The translations under genes and the position numbers were made by a program. Below the pieces are notes generated by a model. The model was not told where the DNA came from. It saw nothing but the letters and a program-made list of their open reading frames with translations, and ran no database searches. A DNA stretch of 64,000 bases from Pseudomonadota bacterium (GTDB lineage: Bacteria > Pseudomonadota > Gammaproteobacteria > Burkholderiales > Rhodocyclaceae): positions 1 to 64,000 of the forward strand of contig JAFEFC010000031.1 in the NCBI GenBank assembly GCA_018240785.1, written 5' to 3'. This document shows positions 16,801 to 26,018 of this stretch, piece after piece. The stretch's first letter is position 1. Each line of letters begins with the position of its first letter.

Positions 16801-19122
16801 TCAGCGTCCCCAGGCGTAGCGCACACCCACCCAGGCCGCGCGCGGCGCACCCGGCGCGACGAACTGCTCGCTGCGCCAATGATCCCGATCGGGCTCGAAG
16901 CCGTTGGCTGCCGCGGTGAAGGGATTCTCCGCCAGCGCGCCGGCGGTCGCGTAGCGCTGGTCGAAGACGTTGTCGATGCGACCAAACAGCGTCCATCCTC
17001 CGCCCAGGCGGTAATCCGCACTGAGGTTCACCACCGCATAACCGGGCAGCTCGCCGCGACCGCCGAATTCGTCACTGGCCTTGTGGCGGTTGTTCTCGTT
17101 GCCATGCACGTACTGGCTCGAATACGCCACCACCCCCGCCCCCAGGCGCAGATCCGGGCTCGCGCGCCAGCTCAGCGCCAGCTTCAGGCCGTGCTCTGGC
17201 ATGCCGGGAATGTGGTCGCCCTTGCCGACCCGGATCTGGTCCTCGCCACAGCTTGGATCGCTGTTGGCGCTGCTGTTGTTCGCCGCGACGATGCAGGCGG
17301 ATGACCGGAAAGTGGCGCGCAGCCAGTTGTAGTTGAGTTGCCATTCCAGCGCGCCCGACGTGCCGCCGATGCCCAGTTCCACACCCTCGCGCCGCGTCTT
17401 GCCGAAGTTGGTGAAATAGCCGGCGCTGGTCGAGGTGCCGACGAACAGGATGTCGTCGCGGTTGGTGGTGCGGAATACGCCTGCGTTCCACTGCAGTTCG
17501 CCCGGCAGACGGCCGCGCACGCCGAGTTCGACGGTGCGTGCCACGACCTGCTCGAGGAAGGGGTCGGAGGCGAGCGCGTTGGGCAGCGTGCACGGCTTCT
17601 CCGGGTTGGCGCAGCCCATTTCGATCGGCGTCGGTGCGCGATTGCCCTGGCTGAAGCCGCCGTACACCGTCAGCGCCGGGCTGGCCTGCCAGGTCAGTCC
17701 CAAGGCGGGGTTGAGCTTGTGGTAGGTGTAGTCGCCGTCCAGGTTGTCGGGCACGCCCGGCTCCAGGCGGTCGCGGTTGACGACGCGGGTGCGGTTGTAG
17801 CGCAACGCGCCGGTGAGCTGCACCGTGGGGCTCAGCGCCACGCTGTCGGTGATGTGGATGGAGCTGGTGCGGGTGCGTCCCGACAGGCTGTTCTCGGGCT
17901 CGGCGTCAGCCGTCGCCGTGATGCCACGATCGGCGGTGAGATCGCCGAGCTGCGCCGTCTGGTGGAAGTCGGCATGCGTACGGTCGTGCGACGCGCCGAC
18001 GGCAATCTGATGCGCGCCGGCAAAATGCGACCATTGCGCCGCGACGCCATAGGCGCGCTGATTGGTGGCGGTGCGATTGAGCACCCCGCTCGGATCATCC
18101 GCCTCCTCGTAGTCGTCATTGAGGTCACCGTTGAGCGTGCGGGTGCGCGTGCGGCGCACATAGGCCGAGGCCGACAACTGGTCCGCATCGCCCAGCCAGT
18201 GCGTACCGGCCAGCGTCAGCATCGACATGCGGTTGCGGGTCTCGTCGGGGTGGGTGAAGATCGCCTGGTCCCGCTGGCGGCGCAGGCTTTCCGGCACCAG
18301 GCCATTGCCGATCAGGTCGGTATTGGCGTGAATCAGGCTCATCGACAGGTCGGTGCCGCCCGACTTCCAGCCCAGCCGCCCGAAGAACTGCCCGACTTCC
18401 AGCGGCGAGCGGTCGCGCCAGCCGTCCTCCTTCATGCCCTCGGCGGACACGAACCAGTTCAGCTCATCCTGGCTGCCGCCATGCTCGACGCTCAGCGTAC
18501 GGCGCTTGAAGGAGCCGATCTCGGCCTCGATCTCGGTGCCCGGATGGGTGTCTCCGCGCTTGGTCTGCAGGACCAGCGCGCCGCCCAGGGTGTTGAGGCC
18601 GTACAGCGGGTTGGAGCCCGGCACCACCATCATCGATGCGATCGCGGCCTTCGGGATCAGGTCCCAGTGCACGACGTCGCCGAAGCCCTCGTTGACCCGC
18701 ACGCCATCCAGGTACACGGACAGGCCCTGCGGCGTGCCAAGCAGCGGCGACACGGTGAAGCCGCGGTAATTGACGTTGGGCTGGTAAGGATTGCCCTGGA
18801 TCTCGCTCACCGCGACGCTGCCGAGCTGGCGCTGCATCGCCTCGCCCAGCGACACGCCGCCCGCCTCGCGGACCTTGCGGCTGTCCAGCGTCTGCAGATT
18901 GGCTGGCACCTGGTCGCGCGGCAGGTCGATGCCGGGCAGCGGCGTGGTGCCGACGACGACGGTGGGGGCGAGCGCTGTCGCCGGGTCGGCCGCATGAGCC
19001 ACCCCGCTCGCCGCCACCGCGGCCACGAAGGCAATGCTCGAGTAGGTGCATCGGGCGGGAACGCAAGCCATCGGCCCGCGGATGCCGCCTGCAGGCCGAT
19101 GGCCTGGGTCGCGGTGGATCAT
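16801..19122 (-). CDS. TonB-dependent outer-membrane receptor
   Basis: 22-strand beta-barrel receptor with a plug. The ATG at 19122 is preceded by AGGGGAG and gives 773 residues with a long signal sequence ending at GVAHA (about residue 44). The TonB box region is near APTVVVGTTPL; the plug carries NPLYGLNTLGGALVLQTKRG; the barrel ends in Trp-Gly-Arg after YA. The substrate is not evident. Upstream on the same strand are a LuxR-type regulator and a sensor kinase with a MoxY-like architecture, separated by a probable terminator, which suggests signal-controlled expression. Receptors of similar style occur near PQQ/lanthanide-dependent alcohol oxidation genes, but none of those is in the window. 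Confidence 0.9.
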   Translation of the reverse strand: MIHRDPGHRPAGGIRGPMACVPARCTYSSIAFVAAVAASGVAHAADPATALAPTVVVGTTPLPGIDLPRDQVPANLQTLDSRKVREAGGVSLGEAMQRQLGSVAVSEIQGNPYQPNVNYRGFTVSPLLGTPQGLSVYLDGVRVNEGFGDVVHWDLIPKAAIASMMVVPGSNPLYGLNTLGGALVLQTKRGDTHPGTEIEAEIGSFKRRTLSVEHGGSQDELNWFVSAEGMKEDGWRDRSPLEVGQFFGRLGWKSGGTDLSMSLIHANTDLIGNGLVPESLRRQRDQAIFTHPDETRNRMSMLTLAGTHWLGDADQLSASAYVRRTRTRTLNGDLNDDYEEADDPSGVLNRTATNQRAYGVAAQWSHFAGAHQIAVGASHDRTHADFHQTAQLGDLTADRGITATADAEPENSLSGRTRTSSIHITDSVALSPTVQLTGALRYNRTRVVNRDRLEPGVPDNLDGDYTYHKLNPALGLTWQASPALTVYGGFSQGNRAPTPIEMGCANPEKPCTLPNALASDPFLEQVVARTVELGVRGRLPGELQWNAGVFRTTNRDDILFVGTSTSAGYFTNFGKTRREGVELGIGGTSGALEWQLNYNWLRATFRSSACIVAANNSSANSDPSCGEDQIRVGKGDHIPGMPEHGLKLALSWRASPDLRLGAGVVAYSSQYVHGNENNRHKASDEFGGRGELPGYAVVNLSADYRLGGGWTLFGRIDNVFDQRYATAGALAENPFTAAANGFEPDRDHWRSEQFVAPGAPRAAWVGVRYAWGR

Positions 19123-19228
19123 GGGTGTCTCCCCTGGTTCTATTGTCGTCGCCGCCGCGTCCGCGCGCCGGATCGCTGCGGATGCTTCCCTGTCCGCCCA
19201 CCCCCCGTTCGCCGACGGCACGCTCCCG

Positions 19229-19234
19229 ATTCTA
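19229..19234 (-). promoter_or_regulatory. Candidate -10 element for the receptor gene
   Basis: On the minus strand TAGAAT lies about 107 bases before the receptor ATG. The -35 region is poor, as expected if transcription needs an activator such as the adjacent LuxR-type regulator. Confidence 0.3.
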
Positions 19235-19277
19235 GGGAGGTCTCGCGCTTGATGCCCGGGACCCAGTCCCTCTGAAA

Positions 19278-19294
19278 CCGGGAAGAATTCCCGG
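19278..19294 (-). terminator. Hairpin after the response-regulator gene
   Basis: CCGGGAA (19278-19284) pairs with TTCCCGG (19288-19294) around a three-base loop; on the minus strand it is followed by TTT. It is 20 bases past the regulator stop and probably separates that transcript from the receptor gene. Confidence 0.5.
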
Positions 19295-19314
19295 GCGCCG
19301 ACCAGCGGGTCCGC

Positions 19315-19959
19315 TCAGGCTCCCGGACTGGGGAAGGCGACCAGGCCGAGACGCACCGCCTCGTGGATCAGCTTGAAATCGTTGTCCGCCTCGAGCTTGC
19401 CGCGGATCGCGGACAGGTGGTTATGCACCGTCTTCGGGCTCAGATGCATGCTGCTGGCGATGTCGGCCGACGAGTCGCCGTTCACCGCCAGGCGCAGGAT
19501 CTCGAACTCGCGCGGAGTGAGGCGGGCGAGCGCCCGGTCGGCATCCAGCGAGGCGCGGGCCAGCACGTCGCGCACGTCATCCGAGAAGGTCCGCCGCCCT
19601 GCCGCCACCGCGCGGATCGCGTCGAAGAGCACGGTCGGCTCGCTGCTCTTGGTCAGGTAACCGAGTGCACCGGCACGCATGGCCTGGGTGACGTAGCCCG
19701 CGTGGTCATGCATCGTCAGCACCAGCACCTTGAGTGCGTCGTTGCGGGCGAGCATGCGCCGAATGGCCTCGATGCCGCTGCAACCGCGCAGGCTGAGATC
19801 GACCACCGCCACGTCGATGCCGCCGCGCGCCAGGCAGGCGCAGGCATCGTCCGCGCTGGCCGCCTCGGCGACGACCTGGAAGCCGGCTTCGGCATCGAGC
19901 AGGCGCCGGTAACCGGTGCGCACCACCGCGTGGTCATCGAGCAACAGGATTCGAATCAT
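19315..19959 (-). CDS. LuxR/NarL-type response regulator
   Basis: DNA-binding response regulator. The ATG at 19959 gives 214 residues: receiver domain (3-120) with acidic pair DD (8-9) and phospho-acceptor Asp54 in AVVDLSLRG, then a C-terminal helix-turn-helix (about 148-205) with TPREFEILRLAVNG and SPKTVHNHLSAIR. Its start lies 26 bases inside the end of the sensor kinase gene, so the two are translated together. It faces the TonB-dependent receptor gene, its most likely target. The closest general type is UhpA/NarL; the MoxX/AgmR group is one possibility. Confidence 0.9.
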   Translation of the reverse strand: MIRILLLDDHAVVRTGYRRLLDAEAGFQVVAEAASADDACACLARGGIDVAVVDLSLRGCSGIEAIRRMLARNDALKVLVLTMHDHAGYVTQAMRAGALGYLTKSSEPTVLFDAIRAVAAGRRTFSDDVRDVLARASLDADRALARLTPREFEILRLAVNGDSSADIASSMHLSPKTVHNHLSAIRGKLEADNDFKLIHEAVRLGLVAFPSPGA

Positions 19960-21250
19960 TGCTTCCTTCCCCCGCGTTGCTGGCCGGCAGCCACAGTTCG
20001 AGCTGCAGACCTCCCAAGGCGGACGGCGCCAGGTCCAGCCGTCCGCCTGCCATCTCGGCGCGTTCGCGCATGCCGAGCAGGCCGCCGCCGGCACGCAGGG
20101 TGCCGGCCCGCCCACAACCATCATCGCCGACGACCAGCCTCACGCCGTCGCCCTCGGGCTGAAGCAGGACAGCCACCCGCCGCGCACCGCTGTGGCGCAG
20201 CACGTTGGTGAGCGCCTCCTGCAGGCTGCGGTACAAGGCCAGCCCGGCCTCCGGCGACAGCCGCGGCAGGCGCTCGGGCAAGGTCGTCTCCAGCACGATG
20301 GCGGGCGCACGGGACTGCCAATGCTGCAGCAACTCTGCCAGTGTCTCCAGCATGCCGACACCTTCCAGCCCGTGGGGGCGCAACTGCCGCAGCAGGCTGC
20401 GGACATGCGCGGATACACGCGCAGCCTCGGTGCGCGCGTCGCGCGCGCAGTCGACGATCTCGTCGGGCCGAGCGCCTGCCGCATGACGCTCGATGAAGGC
20501 GGTGGCCGCGCCAATCGCCACCAGGGACTGCCCGAACTCGTCGTGCAGTTCGCGTGCGAGGTCGCGCCGCTCAATCTCCTGCACGTCGATGAGCCGCCGC
20601 GCCAGCGTGTGCTCGGCCGCGCGCGAAGCCGCAAGGCTGGCGGCGAGGCGGTCGATGGCGGCGGCGACGCGGTCGAACTCCAGCAACTCGAAACGAGGCA
20701 GCGCAGCACGTTCCTCTCCACGCGCCAGCCGCGCCAGTCCCTGTTCGAGTTCGCGCACCGGCGCGAGCGCCCGGTGCGCGACGCGCCAGGTGGCGAAGAC
20801 CGTCACGCAGGCGAAGGTGGCGAGCACGGCGAGCATGCGCAGGCCGTCGCGCAGCACTTCGCGGATCTCTGCACGCGGATCGGCGCGGATCACGAGCACC
20901 TCGTCGCCGACGGAAATGCGTTGCTCCTCGGTCGCGCTGGCCGGCAGCCGCGCGGCGAGCCAGTCGAGCGCATCGGATGCGCCGGAACGGGACGGCTGCT
21001 CCGAAGCGGAGCGCTCCAGCGACACCGAGACATGGCGCAGGTCGCCGGCTGCGAGCAGCCTCTGCAGCGCAGCCGACTGCCCGTGATGGGCCTCACCGAT
21101 ACCCAGCAGCAGTTCGGCCAGGCGGCCGGATGCGGCCACTTCTTCCGCGACGTCGTGCCTCAACGCGAACGCGATCAACGCGCTGCCGGTGGCGAGGAGC
21201 GCGGCAGCGAGCATGGACAGGCGTGTCGCAAGCCGCCAGCGCAGATCCAT
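19934..21250 (-). CDS. Membrane sensor histidine kinase (HisKA_3 / MoxY-like)
   Basis: Sensor kinase for the overlapping response regulator. The ATG at 21250, with GGGAGTGACC upstream, gives 438 residues. There are two membrane segments (about 9-30 and 137-156) flanking a periplasmic domain of about 105 residues that resembles the LapD_MoxY type, then a HAMP segment (about 157-212), the dimerisation/phospho-acceptor site ERRDLARELHDEFGQS with His236, and a HATPase domain with SLQEALTNVLRHSGA and GDDGCGRAG. The signal is unknown. It follows hemL by 86 bases on the same strand. Confidence 0.9.
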   Translation of the reverse strand: MDLRWRLATRLSMLAAALLATGSALIAFALRHDVAEEVAASGRLAELLLGIGEAHHGQSAALQRLLAAGDLRHVSVSLERSASEQPSRSGASDALDWLAARLPASATEEQRISVGDEVLVIRADPRAEIREVLRDGLRMLAVLATFACVTVFATWRVAHRALAPVRELEQGLARLARGEERAALPRFELLEFDRVAAAIDRLAASLAASRAAEHTLARRLIDVQEIERRDLARELHDEFGQSLVAIGAATAFIERHAAGARPDEIVDCARDARTEAARVSAHVRSLLRQLRPHGLEGVGMLETLAELLQHWQSRAPAIVLETTLPERLPRLSPEAGLALYRSLQEALTNVLRHSGARRVAVLLQPEGDGVRLVVGDDGCGRAGTLRAGGGLLGMRERAEMAGGRLDLAPSALGGLQLELWLPASNAGEGSNDSNPVAR

Positions 21251-21336
21251 GGTCACTCCCGATGGCAAATGTGTGGGCAGCCCACCAGCAATCGACGTGC
21301 CAGACCGCCTCGCGCGATCCGGCCGTCGACCTGCCG

Positions 21337-22620
21337 TCAGCGCAGCGTGGCGAAGATCTCCGTCGCTGCCGAAATCGTCGCGTCGATCTCGGCCTCGCCG
21401 TGCGCCGCCGACACGAAGCCGGCCTCGAAGGCCGACGGTGCGAAGTAGTGCCCGGCCTCGAGCATGGCGTGGAAGAAGCGGTTGAAGCGCTCGCGGTCGG
21501 AGGCCATGACGTCGGCGAAGGAGGCAGGAATGGCGTCACTGAAATACACGCCGAACATGCCGCCGATCGAATCGGCGCTGAAGCGCACGCCGGCTTCGCG
21601 CGCGGCGGCCGACAAGCCGCCGACCAGGCGCGCGGTCGCCGCCGCCAGGGTGTCGTAGAAGCCCGTCTCGCGCGTCAGCCGCAGCGAGGCCATGCCGGCG
21701 GCCACCGCCACCGGGCTGCCCGACAGCGTGCCGGCCTGGTAGACCGGCCCGAGCGGCGCAATCTTCTGCATGATGTCGCGCCGGCCACCGAAGGCGCCCA
21801 CCGGCATGCCGCCGCCGATGACCTTGCCCAGCGTGGTCAGGTCGGGGGTGATGCCGTACAGGCCCTGCACGCCCTGCGGCCCGACACGGAAACCGGTCAT
21901 CACCTCGTCGAAGATCAGCACCGCGCCGTACTGCGTGCACACCCGGCGCAGGCCCTCGAGGAAGCCCGCACGCGGCTTCACCAGGTTCATGTTGCCGGCG
22001 ACCGGCTCGACGATGATCGCGGCGATCTCGTCGCCACGTGCCTTGAACACCGACTCGACCTGGTCGAGGTCGTTGTAGTCGAGCACGATGGTGTGCTTGG
22101 CGAAGTCGGCCGGCACCCCGCCCGAGGACGGGTTGCCGAAAGTGAGCAGGCCGGAGCCGGCCTTCACCAGCAGGCTGTCGGCATGGCCATGGTAGCAGCC
22201 CTCGAACTTCACGATGGCGTCACGCCCGGTGAAACCGCGCGCCAGGCGGATGGCGCTCATCGTCGCCTCGGTGCCGGAACTGACCAGGCGCACCATCTCG
22301 ACCGACGGCAGCAGCTCGCAGATGAGCTCGGCCATGGCGACCTCGCTCTCGGTCGGCGCACCGAAGGACAGCCCCTTCAGCGCCGCCTCGCGCACCGCCT
22401 CGACGATGGCCGGATGCGCGTGGCCGGTGATCGCCGGCCCCCAGGAGCCAACGTAGTCGATGTAGGCCTTGCCATCGGCATCCCACACGCGTGCCCCTTC
22501 GGCGCGCTCGATGAAGCGCGGCGTGCCGCCCACCGAGCGGAAGGCACGGACGGGCGAATTGACGCCACCGGGGATGGTGCGCTGGGCGCGCTGGAAGAGA
22601 GTTTCGTTGCGGCTGTTCAT
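21337..22620 (-). CDS. hemL: Glutamate-1-semialdehyde 2,1-aminomutase
   Basis: PLP enzyme that makes 5-aminolevulinate, the tetrapyrrole precursor, by the C5 pathway. The ATG at 22620 ([19 protein letters not shown]) gives 427 residues, the family norm; the open frame upstream has no similarity. [10 protein letters not shown] (114-123), the aspartate in FDEVMTGFR and PLP lysine 266 in [13 protein letters not shown] are present. It stands downstream of thiE (68-base gap) in a common betaproteobacterial arrangement. The tetrapyrrole supply ties to the cobalamin and HemJ genes elsewhere in the window. Confidence 0.97.
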   Translation of the reverse strand: MNSRNETLFQRAQRTIPGGVNSPVRAFRSVGGTPRFIERAEGARVWDADGKAYIDYVGSWGPAITGHAHPAIVEAVREAALKGLSFGAPTESEVAMAELICELLPSVEMVRLVSSGTEATMSAIRLARGFTGRDAIVKFEGCYHGHADSLLVKAGSGLLTFGNPSSGGVPADFAKHTIVLDYNDLDQVESVFKARGDEIAAIIVEPVAGNMNLVKPRAGFLEGLRRVCTQYGAVLIFDEVMTGFRVGPQGVQGLYGITPDLTTLGKVIGGGMPVGAFGGRRDIMQKIAPLGPVYQAGTLSGSPVAVAAGMASLRLTRETGFYDTLAAATARLVGGLSAAAREAGVRFSADSIGGMFGVYFSDAIPASFADVMASDRERFNRFFHAMLEAGHYFAPSAFEAGFVSAAHGEAEIDATISAATEIFATLR

Positions 22621-22688
22621 GTGTCGTCCTGACTTGCTGGGCTGCGAAAGCCTGCATTGTGACCCCGCGGCCTGGTGGGGGTCCACCG

Positions 22689-23342
22689 TCAGGACGATGG
22701 CCCGGAGGGGCCGAACAGCGGCCGATAGGCCGCCGCGCGTGCTGCCGGATCATCCGCGTCGAAGACGTCGCTGATCACCGCCAGCATGTCGGCACCAGCG
22801 GCGATCACCGGCGCCGCATTGTCGAGCGTGATGCCGCCGATCGCTGCCACCGGAAGCTGCAACTCGCGCCGCGCCCGCGTCAGCAACTCGAAAGGCGCGC
22901 GCGGCGCCTGTGGCTTCGACGGTGACGCGTACATTGCGCCGAAGGCCACGTAGTCCGCGCCCGCCTCGGCACCCTGCCGGGCACGCTCGAACTCGCTGTA
23001 GCAGGTCACGCCCAGGATGCGACCTGCCCCCAATGCCTCGCGTGCGGCGGCGGGCTCACCGTCCTCGCGGCCAAGGTGCGCGCCGTCTGCGCCGATCTGC
23101 AGCGCCAGGGGAAGATCGTCGTTGACCACCAGTGGCACGCCCGCTGCACGGCACAGCGCAAGCAGTGCCAGCGCCTGCTCGTGCTTCAGCGCACTGGAGG
23201 CGAACTTGTTGCGGTACTGCAGCAGCGCCGGCCGGCCCTGCAGCACGCGCGCGGTCAGGGCCAGCAGGCGTGAGGTGTCGGCCTCGTCGGGGGTGACGGC
23301 GTAAAGGCCCCGCAGCCGCCCGGACGGGAAACGTTCAGACAT
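22689..23342 (-). CDS. thiE: Thiamine-phosphate synthase
   Basis: Couples HMP-pyrophosphate and the thiazole phosphate to thiamine monophosphate. The ATG at 23342 gives 217 residues. The TIM-barrel landmarks are [10 protein letters not shown] near the N-terminus, [55 protein letters not shown], and [10 protein letters not shown]. The start overlaps the thiD end by eight bases, so the pair is coupled. No TPP riboswitch was found upstream of the thiD-thiE pair. Confidence 0.95.
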   Translation of the reverse strand: MSERFPSGRLRGLYAVTPDEADTSRLLALTARVLQGRPALLQYRNKFASSALKHEQALALLALCRAAGVPLVVNDDLPLALQIGADGAHLGREDGEPAAAREALGAGRILGVTCYSEFERARQGAEAGADYVAFGAMYASPSKPQAPRAPFELLTRARRELQLPVAAIGGITLDNAAPVIAAGADMLAVISDVFDADDPAARAAAYRPLFGPSGPSS

Positions 23343-24237
23343 CGGCCTCCTCCCTGCCGCGCGCCCAGAAGAAGCGGTCCGGCACGGCACGCCCCATGCC
23401 CGGGCGATAGGCATGGCGCAAGGCCTGCTGGGCGAACTCCTGCGCTTCGCGCACCGCCTCGGGGATCGCCATGCCATGCGCCAGCGCGGCCGCCGCCGCC
23501 GCCGCCAGCGTCGCACCCGCGCCCAGATAGCGACCGGGCAGGCGGTCCCAGGCATCGGTGCGGATCAGGCCGCTGTCGCCATACAGGCGGTTCACCACCT
23601 GCGGCCCGTGTTCGCCGCCCCCCGTCAGCAGCACGTATTCCGAGCCCGCCTGCAGCAGCCGGGCAACCGCTTCCTGCACGTCCAGTCCGCCGCCCGCGCC
23701 GGCGCTGGCATCATCGTCGGCCCTGTCGTCAAGGTCGTCGTCGGCCTCTTCGTCGTCGCCCTGGCGCCCGTCGTCCACGCCAGCCAGGCGGCACAGCTCA
23801 TGTCGGCCGCCCACCAGCAGCGTCGTCTGCGGCACCACCAGCTCGACGAGCGCGGCCACCAGGTCATCCTCATCCGCCCAGCCGCCGCCGGCATAAAGCG
23901 CCGGCTCGAGCACGAGCGGCACCTCGGGATAATCGGACACCACCTCGGCGATACGCGCGATGTTCTCGACGCTGCCGCAGAAGCCGATCTTCAGTGCCGC
24001 CACCGGAATGTCCTCGAGCACCGCACGCGCCTGGTCCACCAGCGGCTCGCCCTCGGCCGGCCAGGCCTCGTCCACATTGCGCGTGTCGCGCACGATGGCA
24101 GCCGTCTGCACCGCGAGCGGATGGCAGCCCATGCTGGCGAGCGTGAGGATGTCCGACACCAGGCCGCCCCCGCCGGTGGGATCACCCGGGGCGAAGCACA
24201 GCACGACAGGAGGCGTTTCAGGGACGGCGATGGCCAT
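23335..24237 (-). CDS. thiD: Divergent hydroxymethylpyrimidine/phosphomethylpyrimidine kinase (ThiD family) with acidic insert
   Basis: By fold and position this is the ThiD kinase, which phosphorylates HMP and HMP-P for thiamine synthesis. It is 300 residues, longer than the usual 260-270. The N-terminal loop reads APGDPTGGGGLVSD where typical enzymes have AGSDPSGGAGIQAD. The later DPV motif reads EPA (111-113), and the anion-hole motif GTGCT reads GAGAT (239-243), so the catalytic cysteine is replaced by Ala242. An insert at about 155-181 is almost entirely Asp/Glu/Gly. Either the enzyme uses a changed mechanism or it has lost kinase activity. It starts 100 bases from the divergent rubredoxin gene. 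Confidence 0.8.
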   Translation of the reverse strand: MAIAVPETPPVVLCFAPGDPTGGGGLVSDILTLASMGCHPLAVQTAAIVRDTRNVDEAWPAEGEPLVDQARAVLEDIPVAALKIGFCGSVENIARIAEVVSDYPEVPLVLEPALYAGGGWADEDDLVAALVELVVPQTTLLVGGRHELCRLAGVDDGRQGDDEEADDDLDDRADDDASAGAGGGLDVQEAVARLLQAGSEYVLLTGGGEHGPQVVNRLYGDSGLIRTDAWDRLPGRYLGAGATLAAAAAAALAHGMAIPEAVREAQEFAQQALRHAYRPGMGRAVPDRFFWARGREEADV

Positions 24238-24336
24238 GGCGGGGAACGGGCGCCGTTGCCGGGCGCTTGCGCCTATGCGGTAAGATTCGGCCGATTCTAG
24301 CGCCCTCCGCCTTTATCTTCTCAAGTTGCTGTCGCC

Positions 24337-24516
24337 ATGGCCGATATGTCGTACAAGACTTACATGTGTTTGATCTGCGGCTTCATCTACGACGAAGCCG
24401 CCGGCCTGCCCGCCGAGGGCATCCCGCCCGGCACGCGCTGGGAGGACGTGCCGCCGAACTGGACCTGCCCCGAATGCGGAGCGCGCAAGGAAGACTTCGA
24501 ACTCGTCGAGATCTGA
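24337..24516 (+). CDS. Rubredoxin
   Basis: Small Fe(Cys)4 electron carrier. The 59-residue product (56 from a second ATG at 24346) has both metal-binding knuckles, [12 protein letters not shown] and [15 protein letters not shown], with the aromatic core residues expected of rubredoxin. It lies between divergent thiD and pilG, 81 bases before pilG. This position is common in related genomes, but no functional link to pili is known. The partner enzyme is not in the window. Confidence 0.95.
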   Translation: MADMSYKTYMCLICGFIYDEAAGLPAEGIPPGTRWEDVPPNWTCPECGARKEDFELVEI

Positions 24517-24597
24517 ACGCGGCCCCGGCCGATCAGCACCCGGCCGGGCGCACCGCCGCCCCACGCTCCCCGCCTCGCACTCCCACGGAATGAAAGC

Positions 24598-24987
24598 ATG
24601 GATCTTGCCGGACTCAAGGTGATGGTCATCGATGACAGCAACACCATCCGCCGCAGCGCCGAGATCTTCCTCGGCCAGGCCGGCTGCCAGGTGCTGCTCG
24701 CCGAAGACGGCTTCGACGCGCTCGCGAAGATCGCCGACAACCATCCTGACGTGATCTTCGTGGACATCATGATGCCGCGCCTGGATGGCTACCAGACCTG
24801 CGCGCTGATCAAGAAGAACCCGCGGCTGTCATCCACGCCGGTGATCATGCTGTCGTCCAAGGACGGGCTGTTCGACCGCGCGCGCGGACGCATGGTCGGC
24901 TCCGACGAATACCTCACCAAACCCTTCACCAAGGACAGCCTGCTGCGCACCGTGGCCACCCACGCCGCACGCGCGCCGCGCGCCTGA
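24598..24987 (+). CDS. pilG: Type IV pilus response regulator PilG
   Basis: Single-domain CheY-like output of the Pil-Chp chemosensory system; in Pseudomonas it promotes pilus extension and cAMP signalling. The 129-residue product is a receiver only: acidic pair DD (12-13), phospho-acceptor Asp56 in VIFVDIMMPRLDGYQ, and Lys108 in EYLTKPF. It heads the pilG-pilH-pilI-pilJ-chpA operon and is followed by pilH after 22 bases. The Shine-Dalgarno is weak. Confidence 0.93.
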   Translation: MDLAGLKVMVIDDSNTIRRSAEIFLGQAGCQVLLAEDGFDALAKIADNHPDVIFVDIMMPRLDGYQTCALIKKNPRLSSTPVIMLSSKDGLFDRARGRMVGSDEYLTKPFTKDSLLRTVATHAARAPRA

Positions 24988-25009
24988 ACCCCGAGCGACC
25001 GCAACGCCC

Positions 25010-25375
25010 ATGACGATCAGCAAAATCCTGGTGGTGGACGATTCGCCCACCGAGCGGCTGGCCCTCACCGAGGTGCTCGCCAAGCACGGCTACCGTGTCG
25101 TCACCGCGGAAAGCGGCGACGACGCCATCGCCAAGAGCCAGCTCGAGCAGCCCGATCTCATCCTGATGGACGTCGTCATGCCCGGCATGAACGGCTACCA
25201 GGCCACGCGCACGATCTCGCGCAACGAGGCGACGCGTCGCATCCCCATCATCATGTGCACCAGCAAGGGGCTCGAGACCGACAAGATCTGGGGCATGCGC
25301 CAGGGCGCCTACGACTATCTGGTGAAGCCGGTCGATCACGCCGATCTGCTCGCCCGCATCAAGGCACTGGGCTGA
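25010..25375 (+). CDS. pilH: Type IV pilus response regulator PilH
   Basis: Second CheY-like regulator of twitching motility, thought to balance PilG and act as a phosphate sink or retraction signal. The 121-residue receiver has Asp10-Asp11, phospho-acceptor Asp54 in LILMDVVMPGMNGYQ, and Lys106 in DYLVKPVDH. The segment ICTSK/MCTSKGLETDKIWGMRQGA is typical of PilH. It is six bases upstream of pilI. Confidence 0.94.
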   Translation: MTISKILVVDDSPTERLALTEVLAKHGYRVVTAESGDDAIAKSQLEQPDLILMDVVMPGMNGYQATRTISRNEATRRIPIIMCTSKGLETDKIWGMRQGAYDYLVKPVDHADLLARIKALG

Positions 25376-25381
25376 GCGGCG

Positions 25382-25897
25382 ATGTCCAGACGCATCAGCC
25401 TGCGCGAGTTCCAGGAAAATCTCGCCAAGCGACTGGCGGAGGCAAAGACGGGCGAACGCCGCGGGCTGCTCGGTTTCCAGGCGGGCGGCATGAACTGCCT
25501 GATCGATCTCGCCGAATCGGGCGAGATCCTGCCGCCGCCGCCGCTGTCGCCGGTGCCCCTGACGCAGCCCTGGTACCTCGGCCTGGCCAACGTGCGCGGC
25601 ACGCTGTACGGGGTGATCGATTTCGCCCTGTTCAACCACAACCCGCCCACGGTGCCCTCGGGGGCTGCCCGCCTGCTGCTGGTCGGCGCGCGCCATGGCG
25701 TCCACTGCGCGCTGCTCGTCTCGCGCATCGCCGGCCTGCGCAGCCACGACGATTTCGAGGCCGAGCCCGACGCCACGCCCGACGCGCGCCCCTGGGTCAC
25801 GCACCGGCTGCGCGACCTGCAAGGCCGGCCCTGGCTGCAGCTCGATGCGAGCGTGTTGCTGGCGCAAGCGGACTTCCTCGACGCCAGCCTCGAGTGA
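25382..25897 (+). CDS. pilI: CheW-like adaptor PilI
   Basis: Scaffold that links the PilJ receptor to the ChpA kinase. The 171-residue product has a CheW domain covering most of its length (about 35-165), with the family features [18 protein letters not shown] and [15 protein letters not shown]. It belongs to the pil-chp operon, with 121 bases between its stop and pilJ, a larger gap than at the other junctions. No second CheW (ChpC) gene is present here. Confidence 0.9.
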   Translation: MSRRISLREFQENLAKRLAEAKTGERRGLLGFQAGGMNCLIDLAESGEILPPPPLSPVPLTQPWYLGLANVRGTLYGVIDFALFNHNPPTVPSGAARLLLVGARHGVHCALLVSRIAGLRSHDDFEAEPDATPDARPWVTHRLRDLQGRPWLQLDASVLLAQADFLDASLE

Positions 25898-26018
25898 CGG
25901 CAATGACGCGCACAGCTTTCCAGGACGGACGGGCGCGGCCCGCCTTCCCCACCTCCGAATCAACGCCTGCCGCAAGCGCGGCAGCACAGGATCTAGCCCT
26001 CGCGGCGGAGCACGCAAC

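Noticed and set aside
16801-19260. Assigning the receptor as a cobalamin (BtuB) receptor because cobalamin genes are in the window
   Set aside because: The cobalamin genes are about 40 kb away, there is no cobalamin riboswitch upstream, and the adjacent regulators suggest a different signal.
17338-19275. A 645-codon plus-strand frame opposite the TonB-dependent receptor
   Set aside because: The receptor frame has a signal peptide, plug and barrel features. The antisense frame has no motif and a composition dictated by the opposite strand.
24238-24336. Search for a TPP riboswitch before thiD
   Set aside because: The 99 bases between thiD and rubredoxin contain no recognisable THI-box sequence; only -10-like hexamers are visible.
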